NCBI GenBank assembly: GCA_050084985.1
Contig: JBITNC010000001.1
Coordinates: 128,278,001 to 128,342,000, forward strand
DNA length: 64,000 bases
Reading direction: 5' to 3'
Source of the DNA: Nageia nagi
Lineage: Eukaryota > Pinophyta
The position numbers and the translations under genes were made by a program. The notes beneath the pieces were generated by a model that was not told where the DNA came from, searched no databases, and worked only from the letters and a program-made list of their open reading frames with translations. Shown one piece after another: positions 34,441-46,813 of the stretch. How positions within the stretch are numbered: the first letter of the stretch is position 1; every line of letters starts with the position of its first letter.

Positions 34441-36002
34441 TCTTTTCATACTAACATTTTAGGAATAATAAGGCAATAATCCAACAATGCCATTATGTTC
34501 TTGGTATGCTAATGGGTTTAAATGATGAAAAACTTTCAAAATTTGATTGTTTATTTCAAATCATGGTAAAATTATGAAAAAGGTATTTCATTTCTTTACT
34601 TTCATTTCATTTCCATAAAATGTTTCTTATCACAAATGATGCATTATCAAAAACATGTCAATATGGTATTTCATTTTTGTATCGTTATTCATATCATTGG
34701 CCTCCTTTGTAAGGAATGGGCACTCTTATTAAAAAATCCATGGAAACATATGGCTTGGGAAACCAAGTTGGTCATTCTTATCATTTGATGCCTTTGTAAG
34801 GAAGGGTCAATCTTATCATTTGACACATTTGTAAGGAAGGGCCATCCATATAAAAAATTCATGGGAACATTGTGGCTTAGGAAACCAATCTAATCAGTTT
34901 AAATTAGTTATTAATCTTAATAAAATCTTGGTGTGTAAATCACTAATGAAATATTTTCTTGCTTATCACTTACATGCTTTCCATATCATGATATTTATAT
35001 TTGATATATATTATGCAAAAATATTTTTTGATTGAGCTCTTTTTAGGTTCCCTTTTCTTTGCCTTAGATTTCTCCTATGATGAGAGGTCCATCATGTCAC
35101 AACCAAGTCAAAGAGGAAGAATAATATAGGCAAATAATTGGTGCATCCAAAGTTACCGCTATGAGAGCATGTTTCAGGGAGTATCTTCTTTCTTTTCTCA
35201 TTATACTTTGAATTTATGCTTTGATTATCTTTTATCTCAAAAGCATCAAAATATATTCAAATTGGGGCATTTATTAAAATTTAAAAAAGAATTTTAATTT
35301 AATTAAAATACCCTTTTATTTATTCAAAATTATTTACTTAATTTATTAAATAAATGCTCTTTTCAATGTGCACTCTCATCTACCTTTATGTTTTGTGGTA
35401 ATAGGTCAGCTCAATATCACAATATGCATAGGGAGACTTAGCACTAGACCTATTGACTATAAAGGTAGAGGAGTTATGCATGATAAAACATAGGACATGA
35501 CATGATATAATCCCAAATCCTTGATAAGTGGAAATATACTTGTGTAATTCTTGATTGATGTTTCTTAATTCCACCTATCATTTATTAATTTTATTATAAT
35601 TAAGCTTTGAATTCATGTGATCTTTTTTCCATTCATGAGTAAGGTTCTATGTATCAAATCTAGGATGATGATATCTACTGAAAGGGTGAGGTATTCTAGA
35701 ATGGTAACCAAGTGACATCATTGGGTTCCTAGGATCGGTGATGAGTTGAGGTCAAATTTATGGTTCCATCCTTTGGAGAATCTTATCGTTCATAATATTT
35801 CAATTGGTTATCTCATTCAATCATTATCATATGTAAAGTACAAGTTTGTATATTTCATAAATCTAGTTTTGATAGTTCAAGGTCAATTAGGTCATTATCA
35901 TCTTTCATATCATTAATTTCTTATTATTTCATGATTAATTATTAAATTAGATATTTGGTAAATAACCCCAATTATTATTATTTTGATTATAACACCTAGA
36001 AC
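34441..36002 (+). other. 3' non-coding end of the Tat element
   Basis: After integrase, no frame is open. 34695-34895 holds two to three partial repeats built around TTTGTAAGGAA-GG (about 34709, 34790, 34828) with CATGG-AACAT-TGGCTT-GGAAACCAA. A purine-containing ATTGGGGCA (35261-35269) is a possible polypurine tract before a lost LTR, but no LTR partner exists in the window. Confidence 0.4.
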
Positions 36003-36120
36003 TCCCAATGTTGATTGTGCCAATGTGGGGGCTCTAGCCCCATGTAAGGTCCCACATGGGATGGGGGTGGGATTCCCCATACCCAATGTTGGCCTCCCTC
36101 GTAGGATGGTCTAATTTGGT
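36003..36120. other. GC-richer hairpin cluster
   Basis: Several overlapping stems occur: GGGGCT/AGCCCC with a 2-base loop (about 36028-36041), CCCATGT/ACATGGG with an 8-base loop (about 36039-36060), and ATGGGG/CCCCAT. This GC content is unusual for the window. It flanks the solo LTR at 36130 and is of unknown origin. Confidence 0.5.
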
Positions 36121-36129
36121 ATTAGGGAG

Positions 36130-39100
36130 TGTAACAACCCCCCCAAATTACACTATTCAAACTTAATATTATTGAGGATTTGAATGAGACTATGTTTAAA
36201 TTATGTTATATAATGATAAGTTTTGAATAGTGATATGCTTTATTTTTGTTGGTTTGATACGAGATTCAAGATATTTTGACATAGATCATAGATTAAACTG
36301 AGATGAAAAGTACAAGAAAAGACCCAAGGAACCAAGGATGAATTGGTGATAGGAATAGAAGGGTAAGAGTGAGGAAAAAATTAGTGTTGGTTTACTAACA
36401 AACCCTAATGAACATCATAAATCATATAGTTGCATGGTAGAATAGTTAGTCATGAATGTTGATTTTCATGATGAATGTGTGTTTGTGGATGTGTGTGGAT
36501 TAACAATATATCCTATAGAATGAGGCAACCATTATAGGTAAAATATGTCATTAACTTCCTGCTATGAATTTTCATAATTTAAATTAGAAAAGGGAGGGTA
36601 AGGAATAGTCCCTTATTTTGAATTCAAATTTTACTTATAGTTGTTAGTAAATTAAAGTGAAAATTAAAATAATAATAGTTAGAAAGGACTAAGGTCACTT
36701 TTGATGTTACAAGATATTTAATAGTTTATGAAAATAATTAAGTTATGAACCTTATTATTTTGTTTCCTTGTGTTAGGTATGGGCAATAGTTGGCACTAAG
36801 TTTTTAGTTAATAAAAAAGGTTCTAAAGTATTTAATGCCACTACAATCATCAACAACTTTAATAAGGTTCTAAAGTATTAAAAAAAATAACTATCTACTA
36901 TCTCATTTTTGTTATTCTCAAGCTTTGGGTTTAGAGTTACATGAAGAAGAGAAGTCTCTCCCTCTCTCAAGTCCAAGTGCATTATTTTTTATTTTATCTT
37001 TTAAAGCTAAAATGTCTAGTTAAAAGTAGTCTTAGTGTTATTTAATTGTTGTATGGAAGGATTAGTTGATAAAGGTTTATGAAATTATTGTTGATAGAGG
37101 CCTTGTTCCATTTGAAAGGACATACTAATTTCTTTATTGGACTTAATACATGTGATAGTTGGTCCTTTTTGTCTTTTGAAATAAGTATAGTTATTATTGT
37201 CTTTTTTAGTTTAGTTAATGGTTAGTTAAAATAAGGATCACTTGATTCTATTTGACATAAAGGTTGTATATGAAAAATTCATGAATATATTTATTGAAGA
37301 GTCATGTCATTGTTTTACTTGATAGATACAAGTAAAGTTTGTGTTCTTACTTGAGAGAAGAAGTAATTTATGAATTTTCACTTCAACGATATCTAGAATG
37401 AGTACAATGATTAAATAACATATATTTTTCTATTACTTTATTAATTGAAAAGACAAGTCACTATGCACCCATACTTTATTTTTGATTAATTTGAGTTTTA
37501 GATTTCCATACCTCTTGAATACCTTCAAAGTATGGAATGATTTATATGGAAGGTAATGAAAGTTTTGTGTTATTTTCTTCTCCCTTAGCTTTTCAATACT
37601 CATGCAAACCTCTTAGCATGAATTCAACATATCAGTTAGAAGATCATAGGAGAATGCATGGTAGTATTGTGGGTACATTATAATGTATCATTTCCTCTAC
37701 CCATGATATACATTTAAAGCCTTCTACATGTTAAAAAAAAGCCAACAATCATTATCAACCATCATTTAATTTTATTTTTTCATTTGTTTCCTTAAGTAAG
37801 GGGGTCATGTACTATGAGAAGGTGACTCTAATGTTTGATTAGTCCCTTTGTGGATATGTAAATAGCAAAAAGAATGATGTTTTTACCCTTGCATCAAACT
37901 GAGGAGTACTCCCACTTGAGATTGGTAATTTTACTGGACCTTTGATGGGCTACTTTTCTTTTTGCATTACCTATTTAATAGCTATGCATAATTTGCAAAT
38001 CTCTTGTATCCTAAGAAGGGATATCTCGGCTATACTAATCCTTCTCTCCATGCCTTTCATGCTCTAAAAATATTATAGAATCTTAGTAATACATTTTTTT
38101 TGGCTAGATTCGATCTCAATAAACCTTAAGAAGATTGACATTGGAATAGAACAAGGAGCATCAATGCGAGGAAAAAGTTGCCAAACTTGTGGTGATTTAT
38201 TCTATCAATCAATGATTTATGCTAAGATGAATTGGATGCCTCTCTAAATAAGACCTCCTCTTATTACCTTAAAAGATCTATGACATACTTTTGTATCTCA
38301 TCCATAATGGGTAGTGCTATATGAATGATGCCATTACTCTTTCTTGTCAACATAAATAGCTATAGTTCCAAATAAAACTTCTCTCCCTTAATATGTTTTA
38401 GAAACATCATCCAAAATACATAGTAGTTCCAACACACATTCCTCACAATATTATTTTGATAATTTGTCTTTTATAAAGTATAAGCCATGGAAATAGATGA
38501 TGAATATGTTTAATTAAAGTTGTTGTGGATATTCTATATCTAAGTTTTTGATTAAAGAAAAACCTATCATTACATTAGTTTTGGTATGATGTGAAATTTT
38601 GTTATAAGAATAAGATTGAAAATAATTATGATAGAGTATTAATTAATTAAATTTTAAAACACTATTAAGGATGTATAATGAGCTATATTTTTAAATTAAT
38701 GATTAAATATTGAATATTCATTAAGTTACCAAGGAAGGGAGGTAAGCCTAAAGAGGGCCTAAAACCTCATGAGGTCTGTAAAATGTATTTGCATGATAGG
38801 CTTATATAATTAAATTCATTTTGCATGATGGTCATAGAAATAAAAAGGGTTTGTCCTAATCCTAAAATCTTGCTACTCTTCCTAGTAATTGATCCTATTA
38901 CCTTTGATCATCTAAAAGAGCTTAAAGATGAAGAATAATCTACATCAAAAGAACATGATGTGTTGAAGACCCTTTGTATTTACTATATTTAAAATTGTAA
39001 GGGACCCTATTGTAAGTAATTAGGATTTCTTCATTTATGTACTCTAATATCATCATTTTTATAGAATGTAAGTTTGGTGGAAATTTCTTAGGGTTTATTG

Positions 39101-41180
39101 GATATAAATTATTCTTTAGTATGATCCTATTAACTCCTTTAAAACTTAAAGTAGTGACTTTCAAAATACTTCCTTATAAAGAAAGTTAATGAGAAATGTG
39201 AGGTAATATGGATTCAAGAGTAGCAAAGGATAACTTTATATAAAATCAAATGCTACTTAGGAACTTAAATAAAATAAATATGATATATAATTTGCTATAT
39301 GAAGTTTTATAACCTTCATGAGTATGAATTCCATTACATTAGTATGGTCTCAAGATAAAATACAATTCATAAAGAAGATTCATAATACAAGAAGAATGTT
39401 TTAGTACTACTAAATAAAAGAATACCATCGAAATATAAGGATTTATTTTATACTTGTAAATGAGTGATTGAATGGAATTTGGTATAAGTTAGTTAGAAAT
39501 ATAATTATTAGAGTAAGTAAATTTCATTAGGGTAATACCCTAGCTCAATTAGGTGAGTGTGTGTAATCTTACACCTTACTATTAAGTTGAAATAATAGAA
39601 AGGGATAAAGGGGATTAGTTTTGAGATAAAGTATTAGTGATCATGAACATTCTTATGAACCTAATATTTATTTATCACTAAAAATAAGAATTGATTCCTC
39701 TTAGTATTACTATAGAAAAAGGAAGTAAGGTTAAATAAACTATATAGTTTGCCATCAAACCTAATTCGTTATTGATGGAATAAGAATTTAGTACATTAAT
39801 ATTTGGTAAGTTAAACCCTTGGAAGGTAACCCTAATATCATTAGGAAAAATAAATAAAATTCTTATTGAGGAAGAACAAGTTGCTAAATCTTAGGAATCC
39901 TTGAATCTTAATAGGGATCTAGATGGGCTCAAATGGGATTAGTTCTTAAATAGTAAGTTAATTGACATTTCTTAATAAAAGAAGACCTTATATTAGCAAT
40001 AGTTATGTTCCTAAGGTTCATTGATCAATTCTATCATTGTATCAAATCACAAATACATAATCAATCTTAAAGTATTATATATGAGTAATAGAAGTGAAAA
40101 ATAAACTTGATAACAACCTAGAGGAACCAATTTGACCAAAAAGGAGATTTTTGGATGGATTAGGTAATGAATATGGTATGGAATATTCGTTAGTTGAAAC
40201 TTCCTCACTAAATTACATTCCAAAATAATATTCCTTGAGTATGGACCACTTTGTGTTGTACTTCCTTTATATAAGTAGCTGAATTTCATGTCATCTCAAG
40301 GCATGTTATCAAACACTAGTATGAGAACTTTTAAAAAGTGGTATTAATTACATAGTACCATGCATATGGGATATTTTGTAGAAATCACAAATATCTTATG
40401 TGACTTCCTAAATAAGTTATTTTGAGTATTCCTACATACAATATGGCATCGTTAGGTCATGGGTGGTTTTTATTTTATAACCTTGCTAAAAATTAATTAG
40501 ACTATACAAACTACTCAAGGATATTGTTTCAATACCCATGGCTTCCCAAGATATATGCACAAGGATGCTAGATTCTATGGTGAGCCTAGGTGATATATAT
40601 AGGTAGGTTAATGTCTCATATCCTTAATAATGTGTCAGATGAGGATCGCAATTGATAAAAATATGGTTATTGGGTGAAGGTAATTTAGTAGTCATGCTAC
40701 TTACAATTAATAACATAGGAGTATGATGAATATTCCATAGGTGATTATGTTATCTACTCAAGAAATTTTTCCTAGGATAAACTATGTACTCTTATGAGTT
40801 AGATGGTTATCATCGAGTGAGGATGCGTAACCTAGTGGATATACATTCTATTAGGTGATATGGGCCCCAAGTAGGAAACCATTACGTCATGTCCAAAATG
40901 TTTGTTGCATAGTTCATGAAGTGGAAATAGTGGGGTCAAATTTAAGGCCTCTCTTGAATGGGATGAGCATTATGGAGTGAACACTAAAAGAGATTTAATC
41001 AAGGTTAGATAATCTAGACTTTATTCAATCATGTCATGTGGGTACTAACTAGCTAGAAGCATTGACAAGCTCATGTGGATTGCCTGAATCCATTCCTAGA
41101 TATTTTGACTGTTTAAAGTAATAAAAAATTAGGTCTAAAATTTTAGGGTTTTGCATGTATAGAATAGAGGATGTGTTATA
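36130..41180 (+). repeat. 5.05-kb solo LTR, second copy
   Basis: Begins TGTAACAACC and ends GTGTTATA (for GTTACA). It is flanked by GGGAG (36125-36129) and GGGAA (41181-41185), a 5-bp duplication with one change. It aligns with 25875-29825, for example at GCAATAGTTGGCACTAAG then AGTTAATAAAAAAGG (36784-36830) and near its end at GATATTGTTTCAATACCCAT (40521). It lacks the 310-bp triplication but has about 1.3 kb extra between 37140 and 38510. No coding sequence of its own was seen, so this is a solo LTR with no internal region beside it. Confidence 0.85.
37140..38510. other. segment of the second solo LTR absent from the first
   Basis: This part finds no counterpart in 25875-29825. Minus-strand reading near 37870-37960 gives LKWEYSSV and TKGLIKH-like words that vaguely recall a Ty3 integrase core, and MDEIQKYVIDLLR appears near 38300. 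Neither is enough for a call; it may be an inserted fragment. Confidence 0.3.
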
Positions 41181-41415
41181 GGGAAGCTCACCAATCCAAC
41201 ATTGGCTTTCCTAGCTAATATTTAACCCTTTATGGGTTTAACACCACATACAAAATACAAGATAACAAGGAAAGGGGGTATACACCCTTGATGCTATGGT
41301 TCCTTACGTATGGATTCTGATGCAAATAAATTCAAGGGATTTAAAAAAAATCATAAACTTCTATAAATGTTTATTTTACAATCTATTTCACTTTCTCATT
41401 ATATTATTTAAATAG

Positions 41416-41520
41416 AAAAATAAATAATATATTTGTAACTAATGAATTTATTTTAAAATTCAATTACAAAATAATAATAAAAAATATTTTTTAAAATTTA
41501 TTATTCTATCATACACATAG
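41416..41520 (+). repeat. 5' copy of the direct repeat flanking the LINE
   Basis: About 105 bases (from AAAAATAAATA) align with 54266-54370, including ATTTGTAACTAATGAATTTA against ATTTGCAAGCAATAAATTTA. It lies just before the first LINE-like sequence. Confidence 0.6.
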
Positions 41521-42500
41521 AAATACATGAAGGGAAAAATGCTCTGCTTTGGTTTGCATGAGCTGAATGCTATGCTTAGGGATTCATACCACTTTGGATA
41601 GTGTGGGAGAGTTCCTTGTTTGAGCTTTGAGCACCATGTCATTGATAGTAACAACACCTTGAGGGGTATTAGTTTTAGTTATTAATATGGAAACAACTCA
41701 CTTGGTATCTTCAACCTAGGTTGGAGCTATTAGATTGAGTAATGGCATCCGAGGAACCCCATAAGTTCATTACAAAGGTATACTTCAAGGTAATCCCTTT
41801 GTTCTTGATGATACTATCCATGTTAATGATTTCAATAATGCTTATGTTTGACTTGAGAAGCATACCCTCATGTAGAGTATTTTTTGGGTCTTATCCCTAT
41901 GGATATTATCATCTATAGTCAGGTTCAATAGTACTGGACTACATATGGTATTGAAGTTGAAGGAATATGAAACATTACCAAAGGTATTTTCTTATTCTAT
42001 TTTCTTCATGAAGATGATATTCAAGTGATATTTGATCATGGACTCAATAATTTTTAGTGGATGAAGGATCTCTATTAGAAGTCCCCATTTGGGTTGAACT
42101 CCTTGGTATCTCAATCCCACTCTAGCCCTTTTTAGAGAATATTGTTTCCCATAGGAACTTTTTTCTATGTGGAATAGTCAAGATTATATAGACTTTGACC
42201 CTATAGTAGGGTTTATGTTAAGATAGATCTTTTGAAGGATTTAAGATACCATCTTATCATCAAAGTTGGCCAATCCTCATATTGCCAATAATTTGTCTAT
42301 ATCAACTTTGACAACACCTACTATTGGTTCTAGTTAGTTGAGCATAAGATTAAAAATTTCCATCTTATGGAATTAAGGTTAAATCCTTGAAACTAGACAC
42401 CCAATGTAGTGGCTACCACAACCCTATAACCTACTCCTCAGCTAATGACTAAGCCCATTAGACATAATGGGAAAGGAGATTCAAACTAATGAACCATGTT

Positions 42501-42715
42501 TGAAAGGAAATAGGACAAACTTATATTGATACAATGAGACATGCCTATAAATAGGCATTTACAAGAACGAATACCATGGTTTGAGCACATGGTATTGTGC
42601 ACATGGTTTTACAAAACAACGGTAAACATTAAATGATCGTAAATATTAAATGATAACTAACTTAGGGACTCTAAAGTTAGATACCCTAACCTAGCATGCT
42701 TAACTAACTCTAACA
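42501..42715 (-). repeat. 3' LTR of the 2.66-kb element
   Basis: TGTTAGAG...CTTTCA on the minus strand. Contains CTATAAATAG (42550-42559), a TATA box lying in the palindrome GCCTATAAATAGGC. Confidence 0.92.
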
Positions 42716-44935
42716 CCCCCCTTTAAGCGAGGCTAGGAGGTAGTAGACATAAGCAAACTAGTACAATATGGGTCCCGACAATAAGGCCTGATGAGGTACC
42801 CATTAACAAAATGAATCAAGCACAAAGAAGTTGTAGAGCGACCAAAGATAACGAACATGTGCAACTGAAGAACAAAGAACCTCCAACAAAAGCTGGATCA
42901 AAGAGTCACTACTCGATCAACACAAACAAAGAGAGTCCCTCAACCTGAAATTAGGGCACGAACTTTTCTTTAAAGAGCTTGTTGATGATGCAAAAGGCAC
43001 ACCAAAGGGTACCTAGAACCCATTAACACTATACCAAAAATGGTACAAGGATCCATAAAGGAAGTCGATGTCGAACTCAGGAACACTATCGAAGAAGATG
43101 GATCACCAAAACTCATTGTGCCAAGATTCAACACGATGAAGATAATACAACACGATGAAGAGAATGCAACACGAGGAAGATGAAAAAAACTAGATACAAA
43201 TAGAAGTCCTCCCAACTAGAATAAGAAGTGATCCCCCATGAAAGATGCTGATGACCGCACAACTTAGTAGAGAACAAGTCCACTAATTACGACTGTCAAA
43301 AAGTCGACGGGAGCATGAGGAATGATAATGCAGTACTAAACATCAACCAAAGTGATGTTGAACAAAAGTTCAAGACTACAATAAGGTTTGATCCTCATGA
43401 TGTGTCTCCTAGGAACCTAGCAAAACAAAGTTGTAAATAAAGCCCCCCCTTAAAATTTGCCTTTATAAATTAGGCTTACAACCAATTCATCAAAAACTAT
43501 TCAAAGTCTGCTCCATAATGCAAAAAATGGCACTCAAAATGAAGTCCGTTTGCAAAAGTTATGGAATTAATTCGTTTTGGAGCAAAAAATTAAATTTTTA
43601 ATGCCCAAAACATTAGAAAAATTTAATTAAATTAAAAACAGTGAATTTAATTAAATTTTAAATGGCAGAACTTCAAAACGTGATTATCGGTTGATGGGGA
43701 AGGCAAAATGGGTCATGCAGCTACTCAAAATGATCGGAATGGAATGAGGAACATCATGAAAGTGTCCATTCCAAAAAATGAGCCCCAATGAAAGCACAAT
43801 CACGAAAAACATGACTATTACACAAGCTGCCCCAATTAAATTCGAAATTGGTGGGGTTCAATTCTTCTGACCTTCACAACTTCTTCAATTGTCCTCCAAA
43901 TCGAGTGAAACAAAAAGCAAAAAAGTGTAGCTCGATAATGGGTATCCAAATTTACTATCAAAAGTAAATTTGGTTGACAAAAAATGTGAAAAAACATGAC
44001 TATCATTTTTATGACGTTTTTGAGCAACTGCTGATAAAAAATCTTCAAGCAAATCATAAAATGGGCCACCATGCAAGTCCATCGAAGGAAGGCAAGCCAT
44101 CCAACGAAGAGGGAGAAACGACGACCACCATCAGGCTATGTAGGAAATGTCGAGACGAATGAGCGAACGAACGTGGCATTCCGAGTGGCTGCGTAGGAGA
44201 AAAACGCGACAAGACTGAGCAACGAAGACTAAGCAAAGTCAACGTCATCGTGGATGCGAGGAAAAAATCATGAGGTAGCCATAACCATCATGGGAGGAGC
44301 AGAAGGTAGACAGCAGGTGCACTAGCGGTGTAAGGAGGCCGACAGCTAAGCAGCAGACAGGAGGGCCGTAAGCAAAAATGCGTGAGGAGCCGAGTAAAGG
44401 ATGCGCGGCCAGATCTAGACAGGTTCAGTAGGTAGCAGTGGATAGCAAGGTGCGAGGTGGTGAAACGATGTAGAGCAGCAACGACAGAGGCAGGAGGCAT
44501 GCTTCTAGATGCAAACGAACTCACCACCAAAGGTGCCAGCTACAGAATGCGTGAGACAAGGTCTCAAACGCAAAGAGTGGAGATCCTGAAACCCACGAGC
44601 CGAAAAACCATGCGCATGCATGCAGATCCATGAAGAAAAGGTCGCAAGAGAGAACCCAGCTACATAGAACCGATGCCAAAAACTCCAAGCAGCCAAACAT
44701 GCTCATAAATAGCTTAACATGGTAGATCTTCAAAACAATGGAAGAGGACTAAGCACATGGTGAATGACACCCACAAACTAGGCATTTTCAAGAGAGATGC
44801 CCATAAACAGGTACTACCTACCACACATCAAAAAGCAGCAAAAAAAAATGGAGATGAGGGGGGGATTGGTGTAAAGAGGCCAATCCCCCCTCACAGATTT
44901 GCTGATCAAATTGAGGGAGATTCAGAGGTCGACCC
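42716..44935 (-). other. interior of the 2.66-kb element, function unknown
   Basis: The polypurine tract is at 42716-42726. Several short open frames (60-80 aa) occur on both strands, which is expected in GC-richer sequence. I saw no domain. It could be a captured host segment or an untranslated leader. Confidence 0.5.
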
Positions 44936-44947
44936 GCTCTGATACCA
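44936..44947 (-). other. primer-binding site, initiator tRNA-Met type
   Basis: Reads TGGTATCAGAGC on the minus strand, directly next to the 5' LTR end. Confidence 0.9.
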
Positions 44948-45162
44948 TGAAAGGAAATAGGACAAACTTATATTGATACAATGAGACATGCCTATAAATA
45001 GGCATTTACAAGAACGAATACCATGGTTTGAGCACATGGTATTGTGCACATGGTTTTACAAAACAACGGTAAACATTAAATGATCGTAAATATTAAATGA
45101 TAACTAACTTAGGGACTCTAAAGTTAGATACCCTAACCTAGCATGCTTAACTAACTCTAACA
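44948..45162 (-). repeat. 5' LTR of the 2.66-kb element
   Basis: Identical by eye over all 215 bases to 42501-42715. Confidence 0.92.
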
Positions 45163-45587
45163 ATGTTAGGTAAGAAGAATCATAACCCTAGGAAGAATAT
45201 GTGATCAAATCCCATAGGTCCACATCATGAGGCCCTTACCAAATCTACATCCTCTCAACCCATCCCAACACCCCAACCACCAGCTACATCTACCATACCA
45301 ACCTTATTTCAAACTACTACTCCTAGTATCTATAATACTCATCCAATTTTGGAAACCAACCATAAGGAGGCATTTTTGAGACCTAGTAGGTCCCATAATT
45401 CCCCTATAATATTTCCCTCCAACCTCCAATATAAACACCCCTTTAGTGTGCTTGCTGGAATAAATCATATCAAATTCCTTACAAAGCCTTAGTCCATGCT
45501 TGGGGACCTAAGGGATAACAAGGAACTGGACACATAAGATTATGAGATAGAAGAGTTTAATGATGATATGAATCTCAACTTTGATTA

Positions 45588-46518
45588 ATGATTTTTATGT
45601 CATGGAATGTTAGAGGGCTAATATACCTAGTCCAAAAATATTTTATCCCTAGTAAAATTGCTAAAGTCAATCATATGTATGGGAAAAATGATATTCTCTA
45701 TCTACAAGAAGTTAAAATATTTGATTTTAACCTTGAATGTTTTAGTTCTTTTTATGGATAGGAAATTCTTTCTATATGGCTCATCATTATCAATACAAAA
45801 GTGGAGCTATCACTTTAATACCACTAAAATGGAACTTCATGCTAGTTTCTTGGGATACATACCCCTTGAACCAAGCAATGTTGACCCTATTTGATATCTA
45901 TGGAAAACCTTTTCATATTGTCAACATCTATGCCTCTAATCAAGGACTTGAAAGGTGTGCTTTATCTAATTGGATTTCCTTATATATTCTTCTAGTAATC
46001 TAGCTTTTTTTCTATGATTTCAAAATGATCAAAAAGTTGAATGATAAATTTTATAAACTCCCCATGTGTTGGTGTGTAGGTGAGAGATATGTCTAATTCT
46101 CTCTAAAAAAATAAACATAGGTTATTATACCCCAATGCTTTTCATATTTCTCAAAGATTTCCATACTCCATCTAGTTCACTTGGTCTAACTTACAAGCAA
46201 AGAAAAATAAAGTGTTGAAAAGGTTAGACTAGGTCATGTTCATAAACCATCCCAGATTTTCCTTTCACATCCTTGCCCAAGATTAACCTCTAATGATTTT
46301 TTTCCTTGGTAATATAATTTCTAATCATATGTAGATTATTTTTAATTTAACTCCCCCTATTACATTCCCATGGTGTTCCATTATAAGTTCTATCTTAATG
46401 TGTCTTTTCTACACTACCCTACCATTCTAGCCCATATTCATTGAGTTTGGAATCTAGTTCCTATACCCTTCAAACTTATAGATTGGATTGAATGGTGGAA
46501 TGATGCTATCCTATAAAC
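45588..46518 (+). pseudogene. LINE ORF2, endonuclease domain
   Basis: ATG at 45588 begins MIFMSWNVRGL, the apurinic endonuclease start, with YLQEVK (for the catalytic LQE motif) following. Later come FHIVNIYASNQGLERCALSN (for +VNVYAP) and, near 46170, FTWSNLQAKKNKVLKRLD (for FTWSN-----I--RLDR). The endonuclease nicks target DNA for priming. It is cut at 46518 by a Copia element and followed by RT at 50449. Confidence 0.85.
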
Positions 46519-46799
46519 TATTGGAAGTATTTCTAACATGATTCCTAAGTGCTAAGGTATTAGGATTAATTAATTAGGACTAAAGTATTTTCCTAAGTAT
46601 CTAGGTCTAAGTATTTATTAGTTTATTATTATAACAAGTAATTTGTCATGTAGTGATCTAAGGGTGATACGTATAGTGTGAGTTTTTTATGGTCATGAGA
46701 ATATTATTCTCAACTTCTTATCTTGTCTTGTAATGGCTTTCTTAAGCCTATATATGTAACTCATTTTGATGAATAATATAGAACATTTTGGTTCTCTCA
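46519..46799 (+). repeat. 5' LTR of the 3.93-kb Copia element
   Basis: Starts TATTGGAAG (TGTTGGAAG in the 3' copy) and ends TTCTCTCA. It contains TTAAGCCTATATATGTAAC (46742-46760), a likely TATA box. Confidence 0.9.
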
Positions 46800-46801
46800 A
46801 A

Positions 46802-46813
46802 TGGTATCAGAGC
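46802..46813 (+). other. primer-binding site, initiator tRNA-Met type
   Basis: TGGTATCAGAGC, two bases after the LTR end. It is a primer site, not a tRNA gene. Confidence 0.9.

Larger units (their letters stand above)
42501..45162 (-). mobile_element. 2.66-kb Copia-type non-autonomous element, very young
   Basis: Minus-strand orientation: the 5' LTR is 45162-44948, the primer site 44947-44936 (reverse complement of GCTCTGATACCA, i.e. TGGTATCAGAGC), the polypurine tract about 42726-42716, and the 3' LTR 42715-42501. The two 215-bp LTRs are identical by eye. The target duplication ATGTT is perfect (42496-42500, 45163-45167). No gag, protease, RT or integrase was recognised in the 2.2-kb interior, so it is probably mobilised by another Copia. 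The interior is clearly richer in GC and CpG than its surroundings. Confidence 0.92.
41690..45588 (+). pseudogene. LINE ORF1, interrupted by a Copia element
   Basis: Segments 41690-42495 and 45168-45588 form ORF1, split by the insertion at 42501. The first carries a DUF4283-type nucleic-acid-binding pattern (VPIWVELLGISIPL, VYVKIDLLKDLRYHLIIKVG) near 42080-42270. The second is Pro/Thr/Ser-rich and then acidic, ending EEFNDDMNLNFD before TAA at 45586-45588. The TAA overlaps the ORF2 ATG by one base, which supports coupled translation of the two ORFs. Stops are scattered in both pieces. Confidence 0.7.

Noticed and set aside
29826-36129. Reading the two long LTRs as the pair of one element with this as its interior
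   Set aside because: The TNP2 frame continues across the first LTR, each LTR has its own 5-bp flanks, and the integrase here belongs with the pol at 801-2320.
43836-44942. Several 60-80 aa open frames on both strands
   Set aside because: They lie in the GC-richer interior of a young non-coding retroelement, where chance open frames are longer; no domains seen.
46802-46813. Possible tRNA-like sequence
   Set aside because: It is the 12-base primer site of a Copia element; no tRNA fold surrounds it. The same holds for 44936-44947.
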